Source: Blastomonas aquatica (GTDB taxonomy: Bacteria > Pseudomonadota > Alphaproteobacteria > Sphingomonadales > Sphingomonadaceae). Taken from it: a stretch of 64,000 bases of DNA. Where the stretch lies: the NCBI RefSeq assembly GCF_014639875.1, contig NZ_BMGD01000002.1, positions 620,001 to 684,000 on the forward strand, written 5' to 3'. Positions 1 through 10,269 of this stretch are shown piece after piece. The position numbers and the translations under genes were made by a program. The notes beneath the pieces were generated by a model. It did no database searches, was not told the origin of the DNA, and worked only from the letters and a program-made list of their open reading frames with translations. Position 1 is the stretch's first letter. Every line of letters begins with the position of its first letter.

Positions 1-414
1 ATCGATGCACGCGCTGTCATCGTCAGGATGCACGATATCGCTCCGCACTGGCTCACCGGCTGCGCGCTTCGCGAAATCTGGTTCGAGCCGACCTTCCACA
101 AGCATGTCGGCAAGCTCTGCCACGGCGTCCATATTCACGCTGAGGGCTCGGTCTACGACCACGCCGCGTTCCGCCCCTGGCGCGTCCAGGCGCTCGCCTT
201 CAAGGCGATCCGCACCCTGTATCCCGACTACCCCGTGTGGCGTGACTTCCCATACGAATACGAGCTCGGCAAGCTCGCGATCGACGTGATCAACGGTGGC
301 CCGGCCTTGCGCGAATGGGTGGATGATGCAGGCGCGGTACCGGACGATCTGGATGCGTTGACGATGGCGGATGAGGAGGCATGGGACGCGGTGCGGGAGC
401 TGCACCTCTATTGA
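1..414 (+). CDS. NamZ/DUF1343-family exo-beta-N-acetylmuramidase, C-terminal end (5' truncated by window)
   Basis: The frame is open from base 1, so the gene starts upstream of the window and only the last 137 residues are seen. The fragment carries the C-terminal pattern of the DUF1343 (YbbC/NamZ) family: IWFEPTFHKHVGKLCHGVHI, then a LYPDYP...W...PYEYE segment and an IDVINGG near the end. Family members are secreted or periplasmic exo-muramidases that remove terminal MurNAc from peptidoglycan fragments, as in cell-wall recycling. The signal peptide and catalytic N-terminal domain lie outside the window, so activity cannot be judged. It ends with TGA and is followed by about 310 bases without a gene. 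Confidence 0.75.
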   Translation: MDARAVIVRMHDIAPHWLTGCALREIWFEPTFHKHVGKLCHGVHIHAEGSVYDHAAFRPWRVQALAFKAIRTLYPDYPVWRDFPYEYELGKLAIDVINGGPALREWVDDAGAVPDDLDALTMADEEAWDAVRELHLY

Positions 415-723
415 GCCATCTTGCGGGCTTGCTTGGCATCGCCACATCGACGCTGCAGAGCCACCAAGCCTGTCTTCGCAGGCAATGCGCGAGCTGCGTC
501 AGCAACGCATCCAGAGGTGTCAAGCTTGATGCCGGGCTGCCGAAGGGAGCGCTATAGCGGGCGCGGGGGGTTGCAGTTAATCGGCAAAAGCCTCTTGGCG
601 GACAGGAACGTGTTCCTGCACCCCGCCGTATATGCGCGGTAAACCTTGCCGCATCGAACCCTGAATGCGGCCCCCTGCGCGACGACCCCATGGGTCAGCG
701 CCACCCAGCACAAAGGACATTCC
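415..723. other. Intergenic region upstream of the baeRF-like gene
   Basis: About 310 bases without a convincing gene. The part nearest the downstream gene holds an EcfG-like promoter candidate (605-630, listed separately). There is also a 7-bp hairpin with arms GCCGCAT/ATGCGGC at about 648-671. I see no terminator with a T-run for the upstream gene. Confidence 0.5.
605..630 (+). promoter_or_regulatory. Candidate EcfG-type (general stress response) promoter
   Basis: GGAAC at 605-609 is separated by exactly 17 bases from CGTA at 627-630. The alphaproteobacterial EcfG sigma-factor consensus is GGAAC-N16/17-CGTT, so this differs at one base of the -10 element. It lies about 95 bases upstream of the ATG at 724. 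A similar site precedes the DUF883 operon at 19138-19163. Confidence 0.45.
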
Positions 724-1845
724 ATGCTTTACGTCGATATTCCAACGCGGTCTGAACTTGACCGGCTGATCGCAGCCCGGTCCGACGCTTCGGTCAGTCT
801 CTATCTCCAGACAACAGCCGAAACCCAGAACATCGATCAGGCGCGTATCCAGGTGGGCAACCTGCTCAAGGAGGCGGTGACGCAGCTGGAAGCGGTCGGT
901 GTTCAAAAGCGCATCATCGAAGCCATCGAAGACCAGGTTCACGATCTGCAGGATGATGATGACTTCTGGAAGTTCCAGGCCAATTCGCTGGCTATCCTCG
1001 TGACGCCCGAAACCCTGCGCAGCTTCCGGCTGCCGACCCATTTGCAGGACATGGTGCAGGTTTCCGACCGATTTCACCTCAAGCCCATCTTGCGTGCGGT
1101 GGGCGTGGGGCAGCACGCGTTTGTCCTCGCGCTAGAGGAAAACGCCGTGCGCCTTGTCGAGGTCACTGGTGAGCTCCCCGCAGAAGAGGTCCGGGTACCC
1201 GACATGCCCAAGGACGCCGCCAGCTTTGCGGGCACCGCCAATGTCAATTCGCGCAGCTATGCCCAGCGCAAGGGTGGCGGCGAGGGGCAAAAGGTGCTTC
1301 TGCGCGCCTATGCGAGGCGGATTGATGCCACCTTGCGCTCTGTGCTGAACGGTCGGCATGAGCCGCTGATTTTGGCGGCGACCGAGCCGATGAACGCGAT
1401 GTTCCGCTCGGTGTGCAGCTATGCCGATCTGGCCGAGCAGGGCATTGCCACCAGCCCTGCGCGCATGACGCCGGGCGAACTGGCAGAGGCCGCGCGGCCG
1501 ATATTGGACGGCATCCACGCCGATCTGCTGGCCGATGTGCGCGACACGTTCAGCGCGCGTGAAAATGACGGTCGTGCAACCACCCAGATCGCCCGCGCCG
1601 CGCGCGCGGCCACGTTCGGTGCGGTGGAAACATTGCTGATTGATATGGACGAAGTCGTCCCCGGTTCGATCGACGAGACCACCGGCGAGATCACCTTTGA
1701 CGACACCGCCAGCGCTGCCACCTATGGTGTGGTCGATGAAATTGCTGCCCGCGTGCTCAAGTCGGGCGGACAGGTGCTTGCGGTGCGCCGCGAGGACATC
1801 CCCAACGGTGAAAGCCTCGCGGCGATATTGCGTTACGCGATCTAA
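724..1845 (+). CDS. Archaeo-eukaryotic release-factor-like protein (baeRF superfamily)
   Basis: 373 residues beginning MLYVDIPTRSELDRLI. The ATG at 724 is chosen over the in-frame TTG at 646 because AAAGGA sits 8 bases before it and the sequence upstream does not look coding. The N-terminal VSLYLQTT segment, the central YAQRKGGGEGQKVLLRAYARRID region, and the C-terminal end (VLAVRREDIPNGESLAAILRYAI split by loops) fit bacterial baeRF proteins, which have an eRF1/Pelota-like fold. These proteins are inferred to act on stalled or hibernating ribosomes, but no activity is established for this one. It stands alone, with an EcfG-like promoter upstream, which would make it a stress gene. The subfamily (RF3 versus RF7) is not resolved. 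Confidence 0.6.
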   Translation: MLYVDIPTRSELDRLIAARSDASVSLYLQTTAETQNIDQARIQVGNLLKEAVTQLEAVGVQKRIIEAIEDQVHDLQDDDDFWKFQANSLAILVTPETLRSFRLPTHLQDMVQVSDRFHLKPILRAVGVGQHAFVLALEENAVRLVEVTGELPAEEVRVPDMPKDAASFAGTANVNSRSYAQRKGGGEGQKVLLRAYARRIDATLRSVLNGRHEPLILAATEPMNAMFRSVCSYADLAEQGIATSPARMTPGELAEAARPILDGIHADLLADVRDTFSARENDGRATTQIARAARAATFGAVETLLIDMDEVVPGSIDETTGEITFDDTASAATYGVVDEIAARVLKSGGQVLAVRREDIPNGESLAAILRYAI

Positions 1846-1850
1846 TCGCG

Positions 1851-1895
1851 CGCGTTCCTGTGCTGCTGTCGTTTGAGCAGCAGCACAGGGACGCG
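1851..1895. terminator. Strong hairpin between convergent genes
   Basis: Arms at 1851-1867 and 1879-1895 pair over 17 bp with one G.U, around an 11-base loop. It begins 6 bases after the stop of the baeRF-like gene and lies downstream of the TonB receptor gene on the other strand. There is no clear T-run on either side, so it may act as a processing barrier as well as a terminator. Confidence 0.7.
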
Positions 1896-1969
1896 AAGCA
1901 TTGGCTGGTAGTAGCTATGCCCCTATTTGCGCCGACACGACCGCGCCAACGGTTGCATCGTTCCCAAAC

Positions 1970-4489
1970 CTAAAAATCGAAGCGCAGAGAGCCTGAAACT
2001 GTGCGACCGTTGATCGCCCGAGCAAACCCGACGCCATTGGCTGGCATGCTGGCCTGATTGACCTCGAAAATGCCCAGCGTGTTGAACACATTGTTCGCAT
2101 TGAGCGAGAAGCTTCCGCCATCGAACACCTTGACCTGCGCGAACAGGTCGACCGTGGTGAAGCCTGGCATCACGAGCAGGTTGGAATCCTGCGCGAAGCT
2201 CTTGGTCATTCCAACCACGCTGGCCCCCAGCACGGCAACGCCCAGGTCGATCTGCGGGGTCGCGGTGAACGTCCAGTCGGGTTGGTGGCGCGGTTCCTTT
2301 CCGGTGAGGCTGGCATCGAGCAGATCTTCTGTGATCTTGGCCTTGGTGTACGTTGCCCCAAGCGTCAGGCTGAACGGTCCGCGCTGAACGCCGCCTTCCA
2401 GCTCGACCCCGGTGGCGCGATAGCTGCGATCTGTGCGGTTGGCCGCGCCATTGAGCACGTTGTGATCTGCAGCGGTCACCCGGAAAGCGGTGGCGTTGAA
2501 GGTGATTCCGTCCTGACGGAACTTCAAACCGCCCTCGAGTTGCTTGACGACATCCTGCTTGTCGCGATTGCTGCGCACGCTGCCATCGGCATTGTTGATC
2601 AGCGGCGTGAACAGGATCTTGTCGGCATTGGCGCGGGCGCCCTTACTGTAGCGTCCGAACAGCGAGAACGGCTCGGACACGCGGTAGTTGATCCCGCCCG
2701 AATAGCTCAGATAGCCATAATTGTAATTCACCGCGCCCGGCTGGGTAAACGGCAGGACCGCCACGCGGGTTTCCGCGCGATTGATGATGCCATCGTTGTT
2801 GATGTCCTGCGTGATCAGGCCGTTGCTGCCATTGTTCAGATCGGCCCCGACCAGCGAACCACGCACGCGGCCGGTGTCGTAACGCACGCTGCCGCCGATC
2901 GCGATCTTGCCGAAATGGTAGTTGATCGAACCATAAGGCGCGAACACCTTGTAATCGACATCGAACGCGCGGCGAAATAGGCTGCTGGCACGACCAAAAG
3001 AGAAATAGCCGTTCAACGTTTGCGGTACGCCTGCTGCGTTGAAAATATCCACCATCGCGGTTCCGGCATTGCCATTGGCGTCGATGTTCATCGCGGTGTG
3101 CAGCCAGGTGGTGTGCAGATCCTGTGTGGCGAGATAAGCACCGACCGTGGTGGTCAGCTTGCCGTCGGGAAGATCCCACACCTTCGATGCGCGTAGATCG
3201 TTGGTAAAGTTGTCGAGCGACCGCGCCCGCACGAACGATACGAAGTATAGCGAGAGCAACCCGTTGCCGTTGATCATGTCGGTGGGCAGGATCGGCTGGC
3301 CCGCCAAGGGTCCGCTGGCATAGCGCGCAGTCGAGCCTGCACCGCCCTGGCCCGCGGCAAAGGCCGAGACCGTGTTGGCGGTGTTGGGGAAGGCGCGACT
3401 GAAGTCACCACCATTGGCGGCGTAGCGCATCTTTTCGGTGATCGTCCATCCGGCGACCTCGAACTGCGCCTCAAGCCCGACGGACTTGGACACGGCGCTT
3501 TGACCGGTCGCGATGGGAAATGCGGCGGGCTGGTTGTTCTGGTCCAGCGTCACCACCGGGCCCAGGAACGGCGAAAGCACTGAATCCCGCCTCAGGTCGA
3601 ACCCTTCGAAGTTGCGGTACTTCGGATCGTCGTTGGTGCCGGTGATGTTGATGAAATACGGCGCGAACGTCGGTGAACGATCGTCGAGATATTTGAGGTA
3701 CAGCCGGACATAGCCGTTTGCGAATTCGCGGGTGATGTTGGCCTTGATCTGGCCGCCGCGCCAACCGTCGAAGCCGACGCGGCGCGGGCCTTCGCCCGAA
3801 CGGTAGAAGCCGCCGATGTGAAAGCGCGTATTCTCGCCCAGACGTGCGCCATAATCGAAATCGACGCGCTTTTCGTCATAGTCGAGGCCGGTGGTCAGCT
3901 GGATCGATCCGCCTTCGACATCGCCGGTGCGCGAGATGATGTTGATCAGCCCGCCGGGCGAGTTGGAGGCGAAGGTCGAGGCCGAACCGCCGCGGATCGT
4001 CTCGATCTGCGCGATGTTGAAATCGTTGCGCAGATAGACATCGGTGCCGACGTTGAACAGATCGCCGAACTCGAGCAGCGGCAGGCCATCTTCCTGGAAC
4101 TGCATGTATTTCGACCCACCGGCGGCCAATGGCAGCCCGCGCACGGTGTAGTTGTTGTTGCCTTCGCCGATACCCGATTCGACCCGCAACCCCGCCATGG
4201 TGCGCAGGATATCGCCGATCGAGCGGCTGCCGAGCTTGCGCACGTCCTCGCCGCGCAGCGAGCTGGTCGATGTGGCACTGTCCAGCCGGTCGCGGCCCTT
4301 GGCCATTCCGGTGGAGAACACTTCTTCGGCTGGCCCAGCGCGATTTTTATCGGGCTGAGTGTCGGCATCGGCTTCGTTTGCGGTTGCAGCAGTGGCGGCG
4401 TCGCTTGCGGTGGTCGCAACGGTCTCGGCGAAGGCCGGGGTGGCAAGTGCAAGGTACGAAGTTGCTAAAAGAAGTGCGGCCTTATGCAT
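1970..4489 (-). CDS. TonB-dependent outer-membrane receptor
   Basis: 839 residues. A Sec signal peptide is visible (MHKAALLLATSYLALATPAFA, cleavage expected after AFA near residue 21). It is followed by a low-complexity Ala/Thr/Asp stretch and a TonB-box-like EEVFSTG near residue 56. The plug domain covers roughly residues 65-190 (SIGDILRTMAGLRVE, YTVRGLP, IETIRGGSASTFASNSPGG, INIISR). The remainder is a beta-barrel ending in the typical aromatic C-terminus LRFDF. Such receptors import siderophores, vitamins or oligosaccharides using ExbBD-TonB energy. No uptake or degradation genes sit beside it, so the substrate is unknown. The start has AGAGGA 9 bases upstream. It is transcribed alone. Confidence 0.93.
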   Translation of the reverse strand: MHKAALLLATSYLALATPAFAETVATTASDAATAATANEADADTQPDKNRAGPAEEVFSTGMAKGRDRLDSATSTSSLRGEDVRKLGSRSIGDILRTMAGLRVESGIGEGNNNYTVRGLPLAAGGSKYMQFQEDGLPLLEFGDLFNVGTDVYLRNDFNIAQIETIRGGSASTFASNSPGGLINIISRTGDVEGGSIQLTTGLDYDEKRVDFDYGARLGENTRFHIGGFYRSGEGPRRVGFDGWRGGQIKANITREFANGYVRLYLKYLDDRSPTFAPYFINITGTNDDPKYRNFEGFDLRRDSVLSPFLGPVVTLDQNNQPAAFPIATGQSAVSKSVGLEAQFEVAGWTITEKMRYAANGGDFSRAFPNTANTVSAFAAGQGGAGSTARYASGPLAGQPILPTDMINGNGLLSLYFVSFVRARSLDNFTNDLRASKVWDLPDGKLTTTVGAYLATQDLHTTWLHTAMNIDANGNAGTAMVDIFNAAGVPQTLNGYFSFGRASSLFRRAFDVDYKVFAPYGSINYHFGKIAIGGSVRYDTGRVRGSLVGADLNNGSNGLITQDINNDGIINRAETRVAVLPFTQPGAVNYNYGYLSYSGGINYRVSEPFSLFGRYSKGARANADKILFTPLINNADGSVRSNRDKQDVVKQLEGGLKFRQDGITFNATAFRVTAADHNVLNGAANRTDRSYRATGVELEGGVQRGPFSLTLGATYTKAKITEDLLDASLTGKEPRHQPDWTFTATPQIDLGVAVLGASVVGMTKSFAQDSNLLVMPGFTTVDLFAQVKVFDGGSFSLNANNVFNTLGIFEVNQASMPANGVGFARAINGRTVSGSLRFDF

Positions 4490-4814
4490 GTTCAGTCGTC
4501 CTCTCTCGTGGCCGACTATTCAAGTGCCGACCTTATCAACGCGGAGCAGGCCTTATTATATTGGGGATTGGCAGCGAACGGCCCGAGAGGGGACGAATTT
4601 CTGCAGTCATCTTGTTAAGTGTTTCTTGGAACGACGAAAAAGCAGACGCGCAATGCGGTCTTTCAGTTCGGATCGTTCGAATGCTTGGCATGTTCTGGAG
4701 GTGCAAGAAGACCACGCAGCGCGGCGGGGCTGGCCGTTGGGCGGGTGACACAGGTTAAAGCTGTCACGGCGCGCCTGTATAAACTGGACGGCGAAAAAGT
4801 CAGGAGAATGGACG
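4490..4814. other. Divergent intergenic region between TonB receptor and DUF3008 gene
   Basis: 325 bases with no supported gene. A minus-strand TATAAT (plus-strand ATTATA, 4555-4560) could be the -10 box of the TonB receptor gene, but no good -35 lies 17 bases upstream. On the plus strand GGAAC (4628-4632) followed 16 bases later by CGCA is too weak to call an EcfG promoter. Confidence 0.35.
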
Positions 4815-4997
4815 ATGCCCGCCAAATCGAAAGCGCAGCAAAAAGCCGCCGGAGCCGCGTTGTCCGCCAAGCACGGCGATACCAAGATGAAGGACCTCAA
4901 GGGCGCATCGAAGGACATGGCCAAATCGATGAGCGAGGATCAGCTCGAGGACTTCGCGAGCACCGAGCGCAAGTCGCTGCCCGAACGGAAGGATTGA
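4815..4997 (+). CDS. DUF3008-family small basic protein
   Basis: 60 residues, starting MPAKSKAQQKAAGAALSAK and ending RKSLPERKD. The Lys/Ala-rich N-terminus, the central DLKGASKDMAKSMSEDQLE and the terminal FASTERK match the short DUF3008 proteins common in Alphaproteobacteria. Their function is unknown; the size, charge and predicted helix suggest a nucleic-acid- or ribosome-associated stress peptide, which is inference. GGAG lies 9 bases before the ATG. It is monocistronic. Confidence 0.8.
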   Translation: MPAKSKAQQKAAGAALSAKHGDTKMKDLKGASKDMAKSMSEDQLEDFASTERKSLPERKD

Positions 4998-5015
4998 GGA
5001 AGAGCTGTTGAATGC

Positions 5016-5117
5016 GCCGACTTCCGTCGCGCGTTCAGCGACAACGGCAACCCGACGCTCGATACGCTGCTGCGGGGGATGAAAGCGTTTGGGGTAAGGC
5101 TGGCGGTGGCGGCTTAA
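5016..5117 (+). pseudogene. Remnant C-terminus of a HigA/TIGR02684-type addiction-module antidote
   Basis: In this frame, up to the TAA at 5115-5117, the sequence reads ADFRRAFSDNGNPTLDTLLR and then GMKAFGVRLAVAA. The segment DNGNPTLDTLL...A.GVRL is the conserved C-terminal half of the HTH antidote proteins of HigB/RelE-like modules. There is no start codon and no N-terminal HTH upstream; the frame runs directly out of the sequence after the DUF3008 stop. No toxin gene is nearby, so I read it as the relic of a lost toxin-antitoxin module. Confidence 0.65.
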
Positions 5118-5162
5118 GGCGGTCCAGCGCGAAAGCGGCCATGCGCTTTAGCTACCTTAATA

Positions 5163-5504
5163 TTACGCACAGGTTACTTCGGTTTTTTCACTTACAAGCT
5201 TATACGTGCCTATAGCCTTAAATTTGACCTTGATGGCGTCGAATGGAGGGGGCGCGGTTGCAATCACCCTTGATTTTTTGTCATCGACAACTGCAAACCT
5301 TACGGTTGTACGGTCGATTATATATTTGCTATTTCTCGCGATTGCATCGAACCAGTACCATCTGGTATAACCACTCTTATCAAAGTGGCACTTTTTTAAA
5401 TCGATTTTGTCGTCGACGTAAACGGCGTCCTCTTGTTGCAGGATGAATGGAGCATAGGTGGGAGCTTGTGCAGATAGGGTGAGAACCATCAGAGATTTAA
5501 TCAT
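5163..5504 (-). CDS. Hypothetical secreted protein (ORFan, AT-richer than surroundings)
   Basis: 113 residues from the ATG at 5504; the frame can be extended to a GTG at 5546. The N-terminus MIKSLMVLTLSAQAPTYA looks like a signal peptide, so export is likely. The mature part is mixed charged and hydrophobic, with Cys residues near the middle (KKCHFDKSGYTRWYWFD) and at the end (TEVTCA), possibly forming one disulfide. I recognise no family. Base composition is clearly more AT-rich than neighbouring genes, which with the adjacent antitoxin remnant suggests an acquired segment. The RBS is weak. Confidence 0.45.
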   Translation of the reverse strand: MIKSLMVLTLSAQAPTYAPFILQQEDAVYVDDKIDLKKCHFDKSGYTRWYWFDAIARNSKYIIDRTTVRFAVVDDKKSRVIATAPPPFDAIKVKFKAIGTYKLVSEKTEVTCA

Positions 5505-5660
5505 CAGCCCGAACCCCAATTTGCTCAGGTGCAATAGCTTATACACGGCTCGCGTGAATACCGTCCTAGACTTCGAGGCCTGCGTCGCCGCCGTTTAACG
5601 ACTAAAGGCTATGCGTGGCAATTGGTGTGACGGCTCACCCGACAATGGCGGCCGCCACTC

Positions 5661-7691
<2,031 letters not shown>

Positions 7692-7836
7692 CTGTGTCGC
7701 CGCTGCCCATATGTTGGCTGCGACGATAATTTGCCGTTATATCAGGCCGCTAGCGGCTGATACAAATGTTTTGCGTTCAATCCTGCGCGGGCCTGTCTCA
7801 TCACATCCGCTCCAGTGTAGGCGACCGTATCGCCGG

Positions 7837-9777
7837 TTATGCACTGCGTTCGGTTAATTCTATCAGGCGCTGGTCAAACTGCTGCTTTCTTGCCCTTAGC
7901 TGTTGCTGCTCCAAAAACAATCCATCACCCGAATCATTTTCTGCCAGATCGGTTTCGAACCGCCGTGTCACCTCACTCAATGCTGCGACCAGCCGGGGGC
8001 GGGTGGTCATCACCTCGATCGCCTCGGAAAAATCCTCGGCGATACGGATCTCGCGGGTTTCGTCCGCTTTTTGCTGAATCGCGGTGCAGAAAGAAAAGGG
8101 CGGCTTGCCACCCGATTTCAACCGGTCGATCGCCTGTGACATACCCTTGATCTGCAATATGGTCATCAGCCGGGCCGTATCAAGAGTTTCCGCCGCGTCC
8201 GCCGGGTGAACCGAATGCGCGTGAGCGGCATCCAGCATTGCGCACAGCAGATCAGCCCAGCTGTCCGCCTGGCCGACGAATTCGCTCAACGCCTCGGAAT
8301 GCCGTTGCAGTAGCGCGGGGCGGTGGAGCAGGCCGAGCAGCACGCCGCGCAGGATCAGATCGCTCATCGGCTGGCGGGCGAGTTCGCGCAATTCCTCACT
8401 CGGCGGCACGGGCTCGTCGCGCCGCTGCCAGCCCTTGCTGCCCTTCTGGCCGGGGCGCTGGCCCGGTCCAGGGGAAAAGCGCGGGGCAGGGCTGAATCTG
8501 TTAGCGGACTGCTGGCGCTGTCCGAAGAACATGTCGGAGAACCGCTGACCGATCTCGCGGCGGTACAGCGCCTTGATATCGCCATCGGCTATCGTATCGG
8601 CATGGGTGTTGAGTCGCGCCTTCAGCCCCGCGCGCGCTTCGGGGCTTTCGAGTGGCGCGGCGTTCAGTTCGTGCGTCCACAGATGGTCGAGCAGCCCGGT
8701 GGCGCGCTCGATGCATGCGCTAAACGCTGCCGGGCCCGATGCGCGCACCAGATCGTCGGGATCCTGCCCCGCAGGCAGCGAGACGAAGCCCAGCGACAGC
8801 CCGGGCTTGAGCAAGGGCAGCGCGCGTGCGGCGGCGCGCATCGCCGCCTTCTGGCCCGCACTGTCGCCATCGAAGCACAGCAAGGGCCGATCGACCATTT
8901 TCCACAATCGTTCGATCTGATGTTCGGTCAGCGCGGTGCCCAAAGGCGCGACGCATTCGCCAAAGCCCGCCTGCGCGAGCGCGATCACGTCCATATAGCC
9001 TTCGACCACCACCACGCGCCCGGTCTGGCGCGAGGCGGGGGCTGCGATATGCAGATTATAAAGCGTGCGCCCCTTGTCGAACAACGGCGTGTCGGGGGAA
9101 TTGAGGTATTTGGGTTCGCCCTGGCCCAATATGCGGCCGCCAAAGGCGATCACTCGCCCACGCGGATCGCGGATCGGGATCATCACCCGGCCGCGGAAGC
9201 GGTCGTAGGGCGGCTTGTCGTCGACCTTGATCAGCAATCCGGCCTCGATCAGCAGGTCCTCGTCGATCGAGGAGAGCGCGGACTTGATGCCGTTGCGGGT
9301 ATCGGGTGCAAAGCCGATGCCGAAGCGCTGCACCGTCTCCGCCGTCAGCCCGCGCGCCTTCAGGTATGCGCGTGCCTGTTCGCCGGCAGCGCTTTTGAGT
9401 TGCGCGACAAACCAGTCCTGCGCCGCCTGGCAGACATCGTGCAGCGACGCGCGCTCCTCGGCTTGGCGAGCGGCACGCGGATCGGGCGCGGGAACGGACA
9501 TCCCAGCCTCCGATGCCAGCTCCTTGACCGCATCCATGAACCCCAGCCCCTGGTGATCGGTCATGAACCTGATCGCATCGCCATGCGCCCCGCAGCCGAA
9601 GCAGTGGTAGAAGCCCTTGTCGTCGTTGATCGTGAAGCTAGGGGTCTTTTCGTTGTGGAACGGGCAACACGCCTTGAACTCGCGCCCGGCGCGCTGGACC
9701 TTCACATGCCGGCCGATCACACTCGACAGCGTGATCCGCGAGCGCAGTTCATCCAGCCATTGCGGGGTGAGGGTCAT
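7837..9777 (-). CDS. dnaG: DNA primase DnaG
   Basis: 646 residues. An N-terminal zinc finger is seen (CCPFHNEKTPSF then YHCFGCGAHGD, residues about 37-67), then the RNA-polymerase-like core and TOPRIM with VVVEGYMDVIAL and CFDGDSAGQKAA. The C-terminal helicase-binding region is less conserved. It makes RNA primers at the fork with DnaB. The ATG overlaps the stop of the upstream GIY-YIG gene by ATGA (9774-9777), so its translation may be coupled to a gene whose 3' end is made of repeat DNA. rpoD follows. Confidence 0.98.
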   Translation of the reverse strand: MTLTPQWLDELRSRITLSSVIGRHVKVQRAGREFKACCPFHNEKTPSFTINDDKGFYHCFGCGAHGDAIRFMTDHQGLGFMDAVKELASEAGMSVPAPDPRAARQAEERASLHDVCQAAQDWFVAQLKSAAGEQARAYLKARGLTAETVQRFGIGFAPDTRNGIKSALSSIDEDLLIEAGLLIKVDDKPPYDRFRGRVMIPIRDPRGRVIAFGGRILGQGEPKYLNSPDTPLFDKGRTLYNLHIAAPASRQTGRVVVVEGYMDVIALAQAGFGECVAPLGTALTEHQIERLWKMVDRPLLCFDGDSAGQKAAMRAAARALPLLKPGLSLGFVSLPAGQDPDDLVRASGPAAFSACIERATGLLDHLWTHELNAAPLESPEARAGLKARLNTHADTIADGDIKALYRREIGQRFSDMFFGQRQQSANRFSPAPRFSPGPGQRPGQKGSKGWQRRDEPVPPSEELRELARQPMSDLILRGVLLGLLHRPALLQRHSEALSEFVGQADSWADLLCAMLDAAHAHSVHPADAAETLDTARLMTILQIKGMSQAIDRLKSGGKPPFSFCTAIQQKADETREIRIAEDFSEAIEVMTTRPRLVAALSEVTRRFETDLAENDSGDGLFLEQQQLRARKQQFDQRLIELTERSA

Positions 9778-10184
9778 AGATTCTGACCCTGGGCTTCTTG
9801 TTCCTCAATGACGCCCCCTCCGTTTGTCCCGAGCCCTTCGGCTGGCTGGCAAGCCAGCCGCTCGGGGTGAACTTCTCGGCGAAGGCGAGAAGTCGAGGGA
9901 CGCTCGTGAGGCGGTCGCGCATAAAAACTGACCATATCCCAGTCCCCGTTGATCAACCCGATCTTCTTGGCACGAGACCAGGATTTGATCTGCTTCTCGA
10001 CCTCAACGGCATCGCCTCTCGTCTGGTAATACTCGCTCCACACCAATTCCACAGGCCGCCTGCGCGAGGTTGAATCGCAAAACCCGCCATGCTGGTGCTC
10101 CCCCATACGCCGTTCCAGATCATCGGTCTGGCCGGTGTAAAATTTACCGTCTGCGCATTTCAGGATATAGACCCAGAAAGCCAT
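9774..10184 (-). CDS. GIY-YIG nuclease-domain protein with repeat-encoded C-terminus
   Basis: 136 residues from the ATG at 10184. The GIY-YIG fold shows in WVYILK...FYTGQTDDLERRMGEH (residues about 4-30) and the VELVWSEYYQTRGDAVEVEK segment with its conserved Glu, then WSRAKKIGLINGDW. The last 40 or so residues (PSTSRLRREV...LGTNGGGV) are encoded by palindromic repeat copy A (9820-9901), and an inverted copy B (10215-10242) lies 31 bases upstream of the start. Single-domain GIY-YIG proteins of this type are numerous in sphingomonads; their substrate is not established. The stop overlaps the dnaG start by ATGA. The longer frame to 10283 is only translated repeat B. Confidence 0.9.
   Translation of the reverse strand: MAFWVYILKCADGKFYTGQTDDLERRMGEHQHGGFCDSTSRRRPVELVWSEYYQTRGDAVEVEKQIKSWSRAKKIGLINGDWDMVSFYARPPHERPSTSRLRREVHPERLACQPAEGLGTNGGGVIEEQEAQGQNL
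9820..9901. repeat. Palindromic repeat copy A (long form), inside the GIY-YIG coding end
   Basis: The outer parts match the core found at copies B and C: CCGTTTGTCCCGAGC at the left, and GAAGTCGAGGGAC at the right. Between them are about 54 extra bases holding two further hairpins, GGCTGGC...GCCAGCC (9839-9858 region) and CTTCTCG...CGAGAAG (9872-9892 region). It is read through by the GIY-YIG gene on the minus strand without a stop, giving PSTS...LGTNGGG. Confidence 0.85.
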
Positions 10185-10214
10185 GTTTTGCGCCTCTTGC
10201 GGGTTTGCGCACAC

Positions 10215-10242
10215 GTCCCTCGACTTCGCTCGGGACAAACGG
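10215..10242. repeat. Palindromic repeat copy B (short form), upstream of the GIY-YIG gene
   Basis: 28 bases, the compact unit GTCCCTCGACTTCGCTCGGG followed by ACAAACGG. It is inverted with respect to copy A, so A and B bracket the GIY-YIG gene as inverted repeats. It lies in the short gap between yqeY and the GIY-YIG start. Confidence 0.85.
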
Positions 10243-10269
10243 ATGGGGCTTGGCGGGGCGACGGAGGTG

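Noticed and set aside
5-289. 94-codon frame in the first bases
   Set aside because: Ser/Arg-rich shadow of the NamZ-type reading frame.
4628-4652. EcfG promoter before DUF3008
   Set aside because: GGAAC is followed by CGCA at 16 bases, two mismatches in the -10, and it is 160 bases from the gene.
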